From: Aquiluna sp.
GTDB lineage: Bacteria; Actinomycetota; Actinomycetes; Actinomycetales; Microbacteriaceae
Length of the DNA stretch: 12,935 nucleotides
Assembly: GCA_016780945.1 (NCBI GenBank)
Contig: JADHKY010000021.1
Location: 1-12,935, forward strand
Direction: 5' to 3'
Shown here: in pieces, positions 1 through 7,376 of the stretch
Layout: each line of letters begins with the position of its first letter
Numbering within the stretch: the stretch's first letter is position 1
The notes under the pieces: model-generated
The model's database searches: none
Told to the model about the DNA's origin: nothing
What the model saw: the letters and a program-made list of their open reading frames with translations, nothing else
Made by a program: the position numbers and the translations under genes

Positions 1-474
1 TCGCAACCAGACCCTATGGCATTCCTGCAGCAGCTCGCGACCAACTACTCCCCTGGAGATGGCGACATGTCCTGGACCCGGATTACCCTCTGGCGCTCCC
101 AGCTGGCTGCGCTCTTTGACTCCCATAGGCACCGCATGGTTCAGAAGGTGACGGTCTATGGAGCCCTTAGCTCACCAAGTGCTCACCTGCTGGCTTCCTG
201 GCTTGGTCAAAGCCTGAATGCAAAGACGGACGTGACTGAAGCGCTTGACGGCAAAACCGTGCAGGGCATCGCGGGTGTTGTTATCAGTTTTGATAGCGGA
301 GAGCTCAGCGTGCTGCGATCGGGGCAGGTGGCGCTCATCTCGCAACCGGATGCCCCAGACTCCTCGGTGCTGTTGCCTCAGCGCAGTGACATGGACTGTC
401 TAGTTGAAGACATGCGATACCTTGGCGAAGACAGCGTCTATGGCAAGGTCCTGAGTGGAACCCTGGGTAGCTAA
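1..474 (+). CDS. opcA: Glucose-6-phosphate dehydrogenase assembly protein OpcA, C-terminal part (5' end outside window)
   Basis: The frame is open from base 1 and ends at TAA 472-474, giving 157 visible residues; the true start is upstream, so the ATG at 16 is an internal methionine (M6 of the visible part). OpcA is an actinobacterial and cyanobacterial protein needed for activity or assembly of glucose-6-phosphate dehydrogenase (Zwf), the first step of the oxidative pentose phosphate pathway, in the cytoplasm. Recognition rests on the C-terminal pattern: a D-x-SWTRITLWR stretch near residues 22-32 followed by a leucine/alanine-rich helix, a conserved ASWLG segment, and the closing E-D-x-x-Y-G-K-V-L tail. 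The next gene, pgl, starts on the last base of the stop codon (TAATG), so the two are almost certainly co-translated and act on consecutive steps. No catalytic residues are known for this family, so the call relies on overall resemblance and the pgl neighbour. Confidence 0.9.
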   Translation, partial: SQPDPMAFLQQLATNYSPGDGDMSWTRITLWRSQLAALFDSHRHRMVQKVTVYGALSSPSAHLLASWLGQSLNAKTDVTEALDGKTVQGIAGVVISFDSGELSVLRSGQVALISQPDAPDSSVLLPQRSDMDCLVEDMRYLGEDSVYGKVLSGTLGS

Positions 475-1157
475 TGGAAAAGAAGATTCTCGAAAGCCCT
501 GAAGCATTGATTGCCCAGGCCACAATCGACTTCGCGGAGCTTGTTGATGAGCTTCGAAAGTCCAAGTCAGAGCTGACAGTCTTGCTCACAGGCGGCACTC
601 TCGGAATCGAATTCATTGCGGCCTTGGGAGAAACATCAGTGAATCTCACTAACATCCACTTCATATTCGGCGATGAGCGCTATGTGCCAAGTGATCACGC
701 AGACAGAAACGAGCACCAAGCGCTAGCGGCATTTCCAGGTTTGCAGAGCAATCTAATCCGCTATCCGGAGGCTAGCGAAAAACTAGAAGATGCCAAGCAG
801 CGTTTCTCGTTCGAACTTGAGAATCTCTTGGGGCCAATAGCGAGCCCTTCGAGGCAAATTGACCTAACGATTTTGGGAATGGGGCCGGATGGCCATATCG
901 CAAGTCTTTTCCCTGGTGTGGCGCACGAGGGTGAGTGGATAGTCTCTGAAGATAACTCTCCGAAGCCGCCGAGTGAGAGGCTCAGCTTCAGCTACCAGGC
1001 ACTAAACAACTCGGAGCGAGTTTGGTTTTTGGTAGCGGGTGCGGGGAAGGCCGATGCACTAAGAAGTGTTTATGCAGGTCAGTTGCCTGCGTCGAAAGTT
1101 CAGGGTCTATCAGAGACCAGATGGTATCTGGATAAAGAGATTAGCGACGCGCTTTAG
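474..1157 (+). CDS. pgl: 6-phosphogluconolactonase
   Basis: This 227-residue protein hydrolyses 6-phosphogluconolactone to 6-phosphogluconate, the second step of the oxidative pentose phosphate pathway, in the cytosol. It shows the family landmarks in order: the sugar-phosphate-binding T-G-G-T-L-G near residues 39-44, FGDERYVP at 65-72 with a following asparagine (N79), the G-M-G-P-D-G-H-I-A-S-L-F-P-G signature at 135-148, and S-E-R-L-S-F-S-Y-x-A-L-N at 167-178 followed by an A-G-x-G-K-A-D-A-L motif. Length is normal for the bacterial family (about 230-260). The ATG at 474 overlaps the opcA stop by one base, so no separate ribosome binding site is needed. The last 17 bp (1141-1157) also encode the end of rbpA on the other strand. 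All key motifs look intact. Confidence 0.96.
   Translation: MEKKILESPEALIAQATIDFAELVDELRKSKSELTVLLTGGTLGIEFIAALGETSVNLTNIHFIFGDERYVPSDHADRNEHQALAAFPGLQSNLIRYPEASEKLEDAKQRFSFELENLLGPIASPSRQIDLTILGMGPDGHIASLFPGVAHEGEWIVSEDNSPKPPSERLSFSYQALNNSERVWFLVAGAGKADALRSVYAGQLPASKVQGLSETRWYLDKEISDAL
1104..1131 (-). terminator. Tandem inverted repeats just past the rbpA stop (candidate terminator)
   Basis: Two perfect small inverted repeats sit next to each other and share two bases: GGTCT/AGACC (1104-1108 and 1114-1118, 5 nt loop) and CCAGAT/ATCTGG (1117-1122 and 1126-1131, 3 nt loop). On the minus strand the second stem begins 9 bases after the rbpA stop codon (1141-1143). It is where a terminator for the long minus-strand gene run would be expected, but lies inside the pgl coding sequence. 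There is only a pyrimidine-rich TCTCT after the first minus-strand stem, not a real U tract, so this is an inference. The two stems are mutually exclusive at the shared bases. Confidence 0.3.
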
Positions 1158-1518
1158 CGGCTGCCGCTGCCTTCTCACGGCGCTCACGAATTAGCTGCAG
1201 AGCCTCATCGAGGATCTGCTTGGCCTCGGCGTCTGTGCGACGCTCCTTCACGTATGCAAGGTGAGTCTTGTAGGGCTCAATCTTCGCAACCAGTGGCGGG
1301 TTTTCCTTGTCCCTACCAGCTGGGAAACCACAGCTTGGGCAGTCAATCTCCTGGGGAATATCCTCAGCTTCAACGCTGGCGGCAAAGAATGGGTGGTTCT
1401 CGTGGCCATTGGCGCAGTAGAAGCTGATTGTGACCTTTTCGACCTGGTGGCCACGGTCCTTTTCGCCCATTGGACCGGCACCAACCCGGGCACCTCTAAT
1501 TGATGGTGAAGATGACAT
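1141..1518 (-). CDS. rbpA: RNA polymerase-binding protein RbpA
   Basis: RbpA is an actinobacteria-specific transcription factor that binds the principal sigma factor and RNA polymerase and stabilises the open promoter complex. The 125-residue product has the N-terminal R-G-A-R-V-G-A-G-P-M-G-E tail (residues 8-19), a zinc-binding core with C35, H39, C60 and C63 (YCANGHE and DCPSCGFPAG), and the sigma-interacting segment K-T-H-L-A-Y-V-K-E-R-R-T-D near 83-95 with a following helix. It ends in an unusual Arg/Lys/Ala-rich tail (about 111-125). The usual tryptophan before D-C-P-x-C-G is replaced by isoleucine. The ATG abuts the secG stop (TAA then ATG, zero spacing) with no clear Shine-Dalgarno sequence, indicating translational coupling. 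The 3' end overlaps convergent pgl by 17 bp. Identity is very secure. Confidence 0.96.
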   Translation of the reverse strand: MSSSPSIRGARVGAGPMGEKDRGHQVEKVTISFYCANGHENHPFFAASVEAEDIPQEIDCPSCGFPAGRDKENPPLVAKIEPYKTHLAYVKERRTDAEAKQILDEALQLIRERREKAAAAAKARR

Positions 1519-1767
1519 TTAGGCCCAACCGAATCGAGTGAATAGTCCGAGGATGATGATTACCGTGACCCAAACCAATCCGAGAATCACCGTTATGCGG
1601 TTTAGGTTGCGCTCGGCTACTCCAGATGACTGCATGGAGCTGGTCACGCCACCACCGAACATGTCTGCAACACCACCACCGCGGCCCTTGTGTAGCAGGA
1701 TCATGAGTATCAGCAAGACGCTGGTAATTGCTAGAAGCACCAGCAGTGCTGTTTGTAGTGCGGCCAT
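1519..1767 (-). CDS. secG: Preprotein translocase subunit SecG
   Basis: SecG is the small accessory subunit of the SecYEG channel in the cytoplasmic membrane; it assists SecA-driven protein export. The 82-residue product has two hydrophobic membrane segments (about 4-25 and 57-77) joined by a glycine-rich cytoplasmic loop with H-K-G-R-G-G-G-V-A-D-M-F-G-G-G, the family hallmark, and a following E-R-N-L-N-R-I-T segment. Length is typical. A strong Shine-Dalgarno GGAGGA (1771-1776) supports the ATG at 1767. It follows tpiA after 24 bp and runs directly into rbpA. The linkage gap-pgk-tpiA-secG is a classical actinobacterial and Gram-positive arrangement. In corynebacteria ppc lies between tpiA and secG; here it does not. 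Confidence 0.96.
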   Translation of the reverse strand: MAALQTALLVLLAITSVLLILMILLHKGRGGGVADMFGGGVTSSMQSSGVAERNLNRITVILGLVWVTVIIILGLFTRFGWA

Positions 1768-1791
1768 TATTCCTCCGAAAACCTCGTCAAA

Positions 1792-2574
1792 TTATAGAAC
1801 TATGTGCTTTTTATAACGGGCAATACCCGAAAACTCGTCGGCAACAAGCGATGCACCGCCTACAAGCACACCATCTACCTCGCCACTTTGCAAGAAGCCC
1901 GCGACATTATTTGCCTTTACCGAACCGCCGTAGAGAATGCGCGAGTTGGCAGCCTGCTCGCCAAAGTTATCCCTCAGGGCCTCGCGAATGGCCTTGGAGA
2001 CGTCCTCGGCCTCCTGCGGGGTTGCAACCTTGCCGGTGCCAATGGCCCAGACCGGCTCGTAGGCAATAACGAACTCGCCAATGCTTTCGTGACCCGAAAG
2101 AGCTGCAATCGTCTGCTCGACAGGAACCGCGCTCTGTCCCCTACTCTCAAGCTCCTCGAGGGTCTCCCCCACGCAGATAACCGGGACAATGCCTGAGCTG
2201 AAGGCCGCAGCCACTTTGCTGTGGACCGTCTCGTTACCCTCGTTGTGGTATTGCCTGCGCTCGGAATGACCGATAAGGACGTAGTCCACATCAAGCTTCT
2301 TCAGCATCGCACCCGAGATCTCACCGGTGAAGGCACCAGCCTCGTGCTCAGAGATATCTTGCGCTCCCAGCTTGACCTCAAACTTCTCGGCGTCAATAAG
2401 AGTTTGAGCACTCCGCAGGTGAGTGAAAGGTGGAAAGACCGCGACCTCGACGTCTTTGTAGTCGTGGTCGGCGTCGTTTAGGGTCCAGCAAACCTTCTGA
2501 ATAAGCGCAATTCCCTGGAGGTGATCCAGGTTCATTTTCCAGTTTCCAGCAATCAGTGGCGTGCGCTTAGTCAT
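1792..2574 (-). CDS. tpiA: Triosephosphate isomerase
   Basis: Triosephosphate isomerase interconverts dihydroxyacetone phosphate and glyceraldehyde 3-phosphate in glycolysis and gluconeogenesis; it is a dimeric cytosolic TIM barrel. All catalytic landmarks are present in the 260 residues: N11 and K13 in A-G-N-W-K-M-N, the electrophilic H103 in I-G-H-S-E-R-R, the general base E173 in A-Y-E-P-V-W-A-I-G-T-G, the flexible loop 6 at about 174-184, and the phosphate-binding Y-G-G-S-V-K with the late G-x-L-V-G-G-A-S-L segment. Length is standard. The start ATG lies 8 bp inside the end of pgk and is backed by a GGAGG (2581-2585) six bases upstream, so translation is coupled to pgk. Nothing looks damaged. 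Confidence 0.97.
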   Translation of the reverse strand: MTKRTPLIAGNWKMNLDHLQGIALIQKVCWTLNDADHDYKDVEVAVFPPFTHLRSAQTLIDAEKFEVKLGAQDISEHEAGAFTGEISGAMLKKLDVDYVLIGHSERRQYHNEGNETVHSKVAAAFSSGIVPVICVGETLEELESRGQSAVPVEQTIAALSGHESIGEFVIAYEPVWAIGTGKVATPQEAEDVSKAIREALRDNFGEQAANSRILYGGSVKANNVAGFLQSGEVDGVLVGGASLVADEFSGIARYKKHIVL

Positions 2575-3774
2575 CTAGAACCTCCAGTCCCGGTAGCTTC
2601 TTGCCCTCGAGATACTCAAGGCTAGCTCCGCCGCCGGTTGAGATGTGGCCAAAGGCATCATCGGCAAAGCCCAGCGCTCTTACAGCCGAAGCCGAATCGC
2701 CACCGCCGACTACTGAAAGGCCTTCGATTTCCTTGAGGGCCAGGGCGACTGCCTTGGTGCCGTGGGAGAAGTTCTCGAATTCAAATACGCCCATGGGCCC
2801 ATTCCAGAACACCGTCTTAGAGCTCCTGACGACCTCTGCAAACGTCTTTGCCGACTCTGGACCGATGTCGAGGCCAATACCGCTAACACCAAAGCGCGAT
2901 TCCGCGATGCGATCTGCCGCAACGGTCTCAAACTCGGCGTCCTTGCTAAAGCCGCTTGCGACAACGATGTCGCTTGGAAGCAGGATCTCAACCCCAAGCT
3001 GGTCCGCCTGGGTCAAGAATCCGCGGACTGTCTCCAACTGGTCGGACTCTAGGAGGCTGGATGCAACATCGTGGCCCTTTGCCGCAAGAAGGGTGAACAC
3101 CATGCCGCCACCAACTAGGAGTTTGTCGACCTTGGGCAGCAGGTTTTCAATTACCGCAAGCTTGTCTGAGACCTTTGATCCACCTAGCACCACGCAGTAG
3201 GGACGCTCAGGGTTTTCGGTTAGAGACCTAAGTACCTCGACCTCACGCTCAATTAGCAATCCGGCATAGCTGGGAAGAAGCTTTGCTAGCTCATAAACGC
3301 TTGCCTGCTTTCGATGCACAACACCGAAGCCATCGCTCACTAGAACATCACCCAGCTCGGCAAGCGATTCCGCGAACTCCTCGCGCTCTGCCTGGTCACT
3401 TGAGGTTTCCAATGGGCTAAACCTAAGGTTCTCGATTAGTGCAACTCCGCCGTCTTCGAGCAGCTTTGAGGCAGCCTTGGCTTGGACCCCAATCGTGTCG
3501 GAAGAGAACACCACCGGCTGGCCCAATAGCTCCTCCAGTCGAGTCGCCACTGGCTCCAATGAGAAATCTGGGTTTACTTGACCCTCGGGTCTTCCAAGGT
3601 GTGAGCAGATAACCAACCTGGCACCTGCTGTAATCAAATGCTTGATTGTCGGAAGGGCTGCGCGAATCCGGCCGTCGTCAGTGATTTGACCATCAGAAAG
3701 CGGAACGTTGAAATCACAGCGCAGGATTACCCTTTTGCCGCCTAGATCCTGAAGCGACTTGATGGATCTGAGCA

Positions 3775-3775
<1 letters not shown>
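2567..3775 (-). CDS. pgk: Phosphoglycerate kinase
   Basis: Phosphoglycerate kinase transfers the acyl phosphate of 1,3-bisphosphoglycerate to ADP, the first ATP-yielding step of glycolysis, in the cytosol. With the start at 3775 the protein has 402 residues, normal for the family (about 390-410). Seen in order: R-C-D-F-N-V-P-L (19-26), S-H-L-G-R-P-E-G (58-65), E-N-L-R-F (115-119), the actinobacterial D-G-F-G-V-V-H-R variant (148-155), G-G-S-K-V-S-D-K (198-205), W-N-G-P-M-G-V-F-E (324-332) and the nucleotide-binding G-G-G-D-S-A-S-A-V with the following S-T-G-G-G-A-S-L-E (379-387). The frame is open to an ATG at 3832, but those 19 extra residues match nothing in the family. The 3775 ATG forms TAATG with the gap stop, and no Shine-Dalgarno is seen, so it depends on coupling to gap. 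Confidence 0.96.
2581..2585 (-). promoter_or_regulatory. Shine-Dalgarno site for tpiA inside the pgk 3' end
   Basis: Read on the minus strand, GGAGG followed by six bases precedes the ATG at 2574. The site lies within the last codons of pgk and fixes the tpiA start, which overlaps the pgk stop by 8 bp. Confidence 0.7.
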
Positions 3776-4776
<1,001 letters not shown>

Positions 4777-4835
4777 GAAAGATACTCCAGATTTTTATTG
4801 AATAGAAAGCCCCGCGCACCTTTGGGCGGACCCGC
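4777..4835 (-). other. Intergenic region between sodA and gap (leader, possible weak terminator hairpin)
   Basis: This 59 bp gap is the longest in the window. On the minus strand it holds a GC-rich stretch able to form a short hairpin (GCCC paired with GGGC, plus-strand 4824-4827 and 4809-4812, 11 nt loop), followed by TTTCTATT, then an AT-rich segment and the gap Shine-Dalgarno. It could be a weak sodA terminator or part of the gap 5' leader. The stem is only four base pairs, so I do not claim a confident terminator. Confidence 0.3.
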
Positions 4836-5453
4836 TTAGCCTAGCAGTAGTGACTTTGAGTGCACCGAAACAGAGCCAAAGCGGTTTGCGACGTCTTCCC
4901 AACTAATGATGTTCCAGAAGGCCTTCACATAGTCAGCTTTGACGTTCTGGTAGTCGAGGTAGAAGGCGTGCTCCCACATGTCGAGCATCAAAAGTGGAAT
5001 GTTCCCCATCGCAAGGTTCCCCTGCTGGTCATAGAGCTGGCCGATGATCATCCTGTTTCCAAGGGCGTCCCAAGCTAGGTATGCCCACCCAGAGCCCTGA
5101 ATGCCAATTGCCGCAGCCGAAAAGTGGTTCTTGAAGGCCTCAAAAGAACCGAAGTATTCGGTGATTGCGGCAGCCAGGTCACCCTCTGGGGCCGACGAGC
5201 TGGGGCTTAGGTTCTTCCAGAAGATGCTGTGGTTGACATGTCCCCCGAGGTTGAAGGCAAGGTCCTTCTGAAGCTTCGGAAGAGTTGCAAAGTTGTCCTC
5301 ACTCCGAGCTTTTTCCATGGCCTCTAGAGCAGCATTTGCGCCCGTCACATAGGCCTGGTGGTGCTTAGAGTGGTGCAGCTCCATGATGCGAGCCGAAATG
5401 TGAGGCTCAAGGGCTGAGTAGCCGTAGTTGAGTTCTGGAAGCTGGTAGGTCAT
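4836..5453 (-). CDS. sodA: Superoxide dismutase, Fe/Mn family (Mn-type residues)
   Basis: Cytosolic superoxide dismutase converting superoxide to hydrogen peroxide and oxygen. The 205-residue product is of normal length. Metal ligands are all present: H27 in E-L-H-H-S-K-H-H, H75 in G-G-H-V-N-H-S-I-F-W, D158 and H162 in L-D-M-W-E-H-A-F-Y-L-D-Y. Glycine at 71, where iron enzymes carry a glutamine, plus a glutamine in the Y-D-Q-Q-G-N loop (143-144), point to a manganese type; a cambialistic enzyme cannot be excluded. No signal peptide is visible. The ATG at 5453 has a near-perfect Shine-Dalgarno. The gene sits between whiA (45 bp upstream) and gap (59 bp downstream), both gaps larger than elsewhere here, so it may be transcribed on its own. 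The C-terminal tail beyond the conserved W-E-D-V segment is slightly unusual in sequence. Confidence 0.96.
   Translation of the reverse strand: MTYQLPELNYGYSALEPHISARIMELHHSKHHQAYVTGANAALEAMEKARSEDNFATLPKLQKDLAFNLGGHVNHSIFWKNLSPSSSAPEGDLAAAITEYFGSFEAFKNHFSAAAIGIQGSGWAYLAWDALGNRMIIGQLYDQQGNLAMGNIPLLMLDMWEHAFYLDYQNVKADYVKAFWNIISWEDVANRFGSVSVHSKSLLLG
4838..4843 (-). promoter_or_regulatory. Possible -10 element (TAGGCT) for gap
   Basis: On the minus strand TAGGCT overlaps the sodA stop codon and fits the actinobacterial -10 pattern TAnnnT. It would place a transcript start near 4831, giving gap a leader of about 55 bases. No convincing -35 hexamer is seen 16-18 bp upstream (the bases there read close to GGTGCA), so this is weak. 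Confidence 0.22.
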
Positions 5454-5459
5454 GGGTTT

Positions 5460-5467
5460 CTCCTTCT
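5460..5467 (-). promoter_or_regulatory. Strong Shine-Dalgarno for sodA
   Basis: Minus-strand AGAAGGAG lies six bases before the sodA ATG (5453). It is one of the two strongest ribosome binding sites in the window (the other precedes secG) and suggests high and independent translation of sodA. Confidence 0.75.
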
Positions 5468-5498
5468 AATAGTTAGTTCTAAGTTCGAACCGGCTGGA

Positions 5499-6476
5499 TT
5501 ATTCCTCGAGCAGGTCTGCAATAACGGATTCGGTGTCTGGAATGCCAAGATCCGACGCTCTTCGGTCGGCTGTTGCGAGAAGTCTTCTAATCCGCCCTGC
5601 GACCGCGTCCTTAGTCATCGGAGGCTCCGCCAGCCTGCCGAGCTCGTCCAGGGAGGCGTCTTTGTGCTTGAGCCTGAGCTCTCCAGCGTATTTGAGGTGT
5701 TCGGGTGCGTCTGTGCCAAGAATCTCGAGGGCTCTTTGGACACGTGCGCCTGCGGCAACCGCGGCTTGGGCGCTGCGACGCAAGTTGGCATCGTCGAAAT
5801 TGGCAAGTCGATTGGCCGCTCCCCTAACCTCTCGACGGTTTCTAAGCTCTTCCCACTTGTCCACCTGGTCGATGCAGCCCATTTGTCGAAGCAGCTCGGT
5901 AATTCCCTCGCCATCTCGCACAACTACGCGAAAGACGTTTCGAACTTCTCGCGCCTTAGCGTTCACTCCGAGACGCCTGGCAACACCCACAAGTGCCATT
6001 GCGGATTCGTTTCCAGGAGCTGTCACCTCGAGCGAGGTGGAGCGTCCAGGGTCGGTTAGGGTTCCGTGAGCCAAGAAGGCACCGCGCCAAATGGCCCTTG
6101 CCTCGTCCATGGTCGATGAGACCAAGGTGGCGGGTAGTCCTCGGACGGGTCTTCCGCGGTTATCGATCAAGCCAGTCTGGCGTGCCAAGAGTTCGCCATC
6201 TCTCAGCACTCGAATCTGGTAACCACTGTTCTTGCGGAGTCCGCTTGCGGAGACCACGCTGAGTTCGGCTTGAATGCCGTAGAGCTCGGCAATGGCTCGA
6301 GTTAGACGCCTAGCTAGGGTGGCGGAGTCAAGCTCCACCTCAATGGCTATCCGGCCAGATATCAGGTGCAGTCCCCCACAAAAACGCAGGATTGTGGCAA
6401 GCTCTGCGGCTCTGACCAGGCTGTTGCCGGTGGGTACTCGTGCGAGCTCGTCCTTGATTGCTGCTGTGAGCGCCAC
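5499..6476 (-). CDS. whiA: DNA-binding protein WhiA (sporulation/cell division regulator family)
   Basis: WhiA is a conserved Gram-positive DNA-binding protein; in Streptomyces it works with WhiB to drive sporulation septation, and in non-sporulating bacteria it affects division and chromosome segregation. The 325-residue product shows the N-terminal WhiA domain beginning A-L-T-A-A-I-K-D-E-L, a degenerate LAGLIDADG homing-endonuclease-like core with R-G-A-F-L-A-H-G-T-L-T-D-P-G (131-144), the A-N-R-L-A-N-F-D-D-A-N segment (221-231), and a C-terminal helix-turn-helix (about 261-303) followed by a short acidic tail. The start is GTG at 6476, supported by an upstream GGGAG and by the family N-terminus. 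It lies 2 bp after rapZ, so the two are cotranscribed; yvcK, normally between them, is missing. Confidence 0.96.
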   Translation of the reverse strand: MALTAAIKDELARVPTGNSLVRAAELATILRFCGGLHLISGRIAIEVELDSATLARRLTRAIAELYGIQAELSVVSASGLRKNSGYQIRVLRDGELLARQTGLIDNRGRPVRGLPATLVSSTMDEARAIWRGAFLAHGTLTDPGRSTSLEVTAPGNESAMALVGVARRLGVNAKAREVRNVFRVVVRDGEGITELLRQMGCIDQVDKWEELRNRREVRGAANRLANFDDANLRRSAQAAVAAGARVQRALEILGTDAPEHLKYAGELRLKHKDASLDELGRLAEPPMTKDAVAGRIRRLLATADRRASDLGIPDTESVIADLLEE

Positions 6477-6478
6477 GA

Positions 6479-7351
6479 CTACTCCCTACCCAAGTCTCGG
6501 TGTTGCACGCTGATGGTCACATCAGCCTCCTTCTCAAGTCTTTTCGCAATCTCATTAGCCATTGCCACCGAGCGGTGCTTGCCGCCGGTGCATCCAATCG
6601 CGATGGTTGCGAATCTCTTGTTTTCGTTTCGGTAGCCAGCAAGCACACTGTGCAGTGAGGCCACGTAGTTTGTTAGAAAGTCCTCAACGCCCGGCTGACC
6701 AAGAACGTAAGCCCGGACCTCGTCATCGTTGCCTGTTTTGGCCCGAAGCTCTTCCTTCCAGTGCGGGTTAGCGATGAACCTCGCATCGGCTACTAGGTCG
6801 GCATCTACCGGGAGACCGTACTTGAAACCAAAACTCAACACGTTGATTTTCAGTGCCTTGGAATTGGTTGCAAAAGCCTCCGCAACTCTGTTGGTGAGCT
6901 GGTGGACATTGGTCTCTGAGGTATCGAAGACGATGTCCGCACTCTCGCGCAAGCCCATTAGCTCACTGCGCTCTTTCGTTATGCCATCGAGTACTGTCGC
7001 GTTCCCCTGCAGCGGATGTGGTCTGCGTACCGACTCAAAGCGCTTTACAAGCGCGCCATCGCTGGCTTCAAGGAAGAGCACCCGAACCACGATGTCCCGC
7101 ACCTTTAGCTCTGCCAGCTTGGTCTGCAGCTCGTTGAAGAACTCTCCTCCCCGAACGTCAGTTATGACGGCGATCTTTGGAAGTTTGGACTTGCTGAGTG
7201 CGAAGAGATCACTAATCGGACCGAGCATCTGAGGAGGCAGGTTATCGATGACATACCAGCCCTGATCCTCGAGCGCATTTCCAACCGTGGAGCGGCCAGC
7301 GCCGGACATGCCGGTGACTACTAGTAGCTCTGGTTTTTTAGCGTCTTCCAT
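6479..7351 (-). CDS. rapZ: RapZ family nucleotide-binding protein (YvcJ-like)
   Basis: RapZ/YvcJ is a P-loop nucleotide-binding protein. In E. coli it binds the small RNAs GlmY/GlmZ and controls GlmS; in Gram-positives its precise role is unsettled. The 290 residues contain the Walker A G-M-S-G-A-G-R-S (14-21), a V-I-D-N-L-P-P segment (34-40), T-D-V-R-G (64-68), R-R-P-H-P-L (109-114), F-D-T-S (142-145), the S-F-G-F-K-Y-G-L-P block with A-D-A-R-F-I-A-N-P-H-W (173-198), and the C-terminal I-G-C-T-G-G-K-H-R-S-V (252-262). Length is standard. The ATG at 7351 is preceded by GGGGAG very close to the start. It follows uvrC by 25 bp and precedes whiA by 2 bp. The family call is firm; the cellular function in this organism is not established. 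Confidence 0.95.
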   Translation of the reverse strand: MEDAKKPELLVVTGMSGAGRSTVGNALEDQGWYVIDNLPPQMLGPISDLFALSKSKLPKIAVITDVRGGEFFNELQTKLAELKVRDIVVRVLFLEASDGALVKRFESVRRPHPLQGNATVLDGITKERSELMGLRESADIVFDTSETNVHQLTNRVAEAFATNSKALKINVLSFGFKYGLPVDADLVADARFIANPHWKEELRAKTGNDDEVRAYVLGQPGVEDFLTNYVASLHSVLAGYRNENKRFATIAIGCTGGKHRSVAMANEIAKRLEKEADVTISVQHRDLGRE

Positions 7352-7376
7352 CTCTCCCCTGATGATTGCTTACAGG

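Noticed and set aside
335..664. Minus-strand open frame opposite the opcA/pgl junction
   Set aside because: Crosses two well-supported coupled genes and has no recognisable motif.
1156..1168. AGCGG-CTG-CCGCT hairpin after the pgl stop as a plus-strand terminator
   Set aside because: The stem is 5 bp, has no U tract and arises from alanine codons of the RbpA tail; kept only as a possibility.
2601..3200. Open frame of 199 codons on the plus strand opposite pgk
   Set aside because: It is antisense to a clearly real gene, rich in Ser/Pro/Thr/Arg as expected from a mirrored frame, with no recognisable domain or ribosome binding site.
5483..5490. GTTCGAAC palindrome upstream of sodA, considered as an SOS (LexA) or redox regulator operator
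   Set aside because: The actinobacterial SOS box has GAAC-N4-GTTC, the reverse arrangement; an 8 bp palindrome alone is too weak to call.
5533..6069. Open frame of 178 codons on the plus strand opposite whiA
   Set aside because: Antisense shadow of whiA with low-complexity Ser/Ala/Arg composition and no family resemblance.
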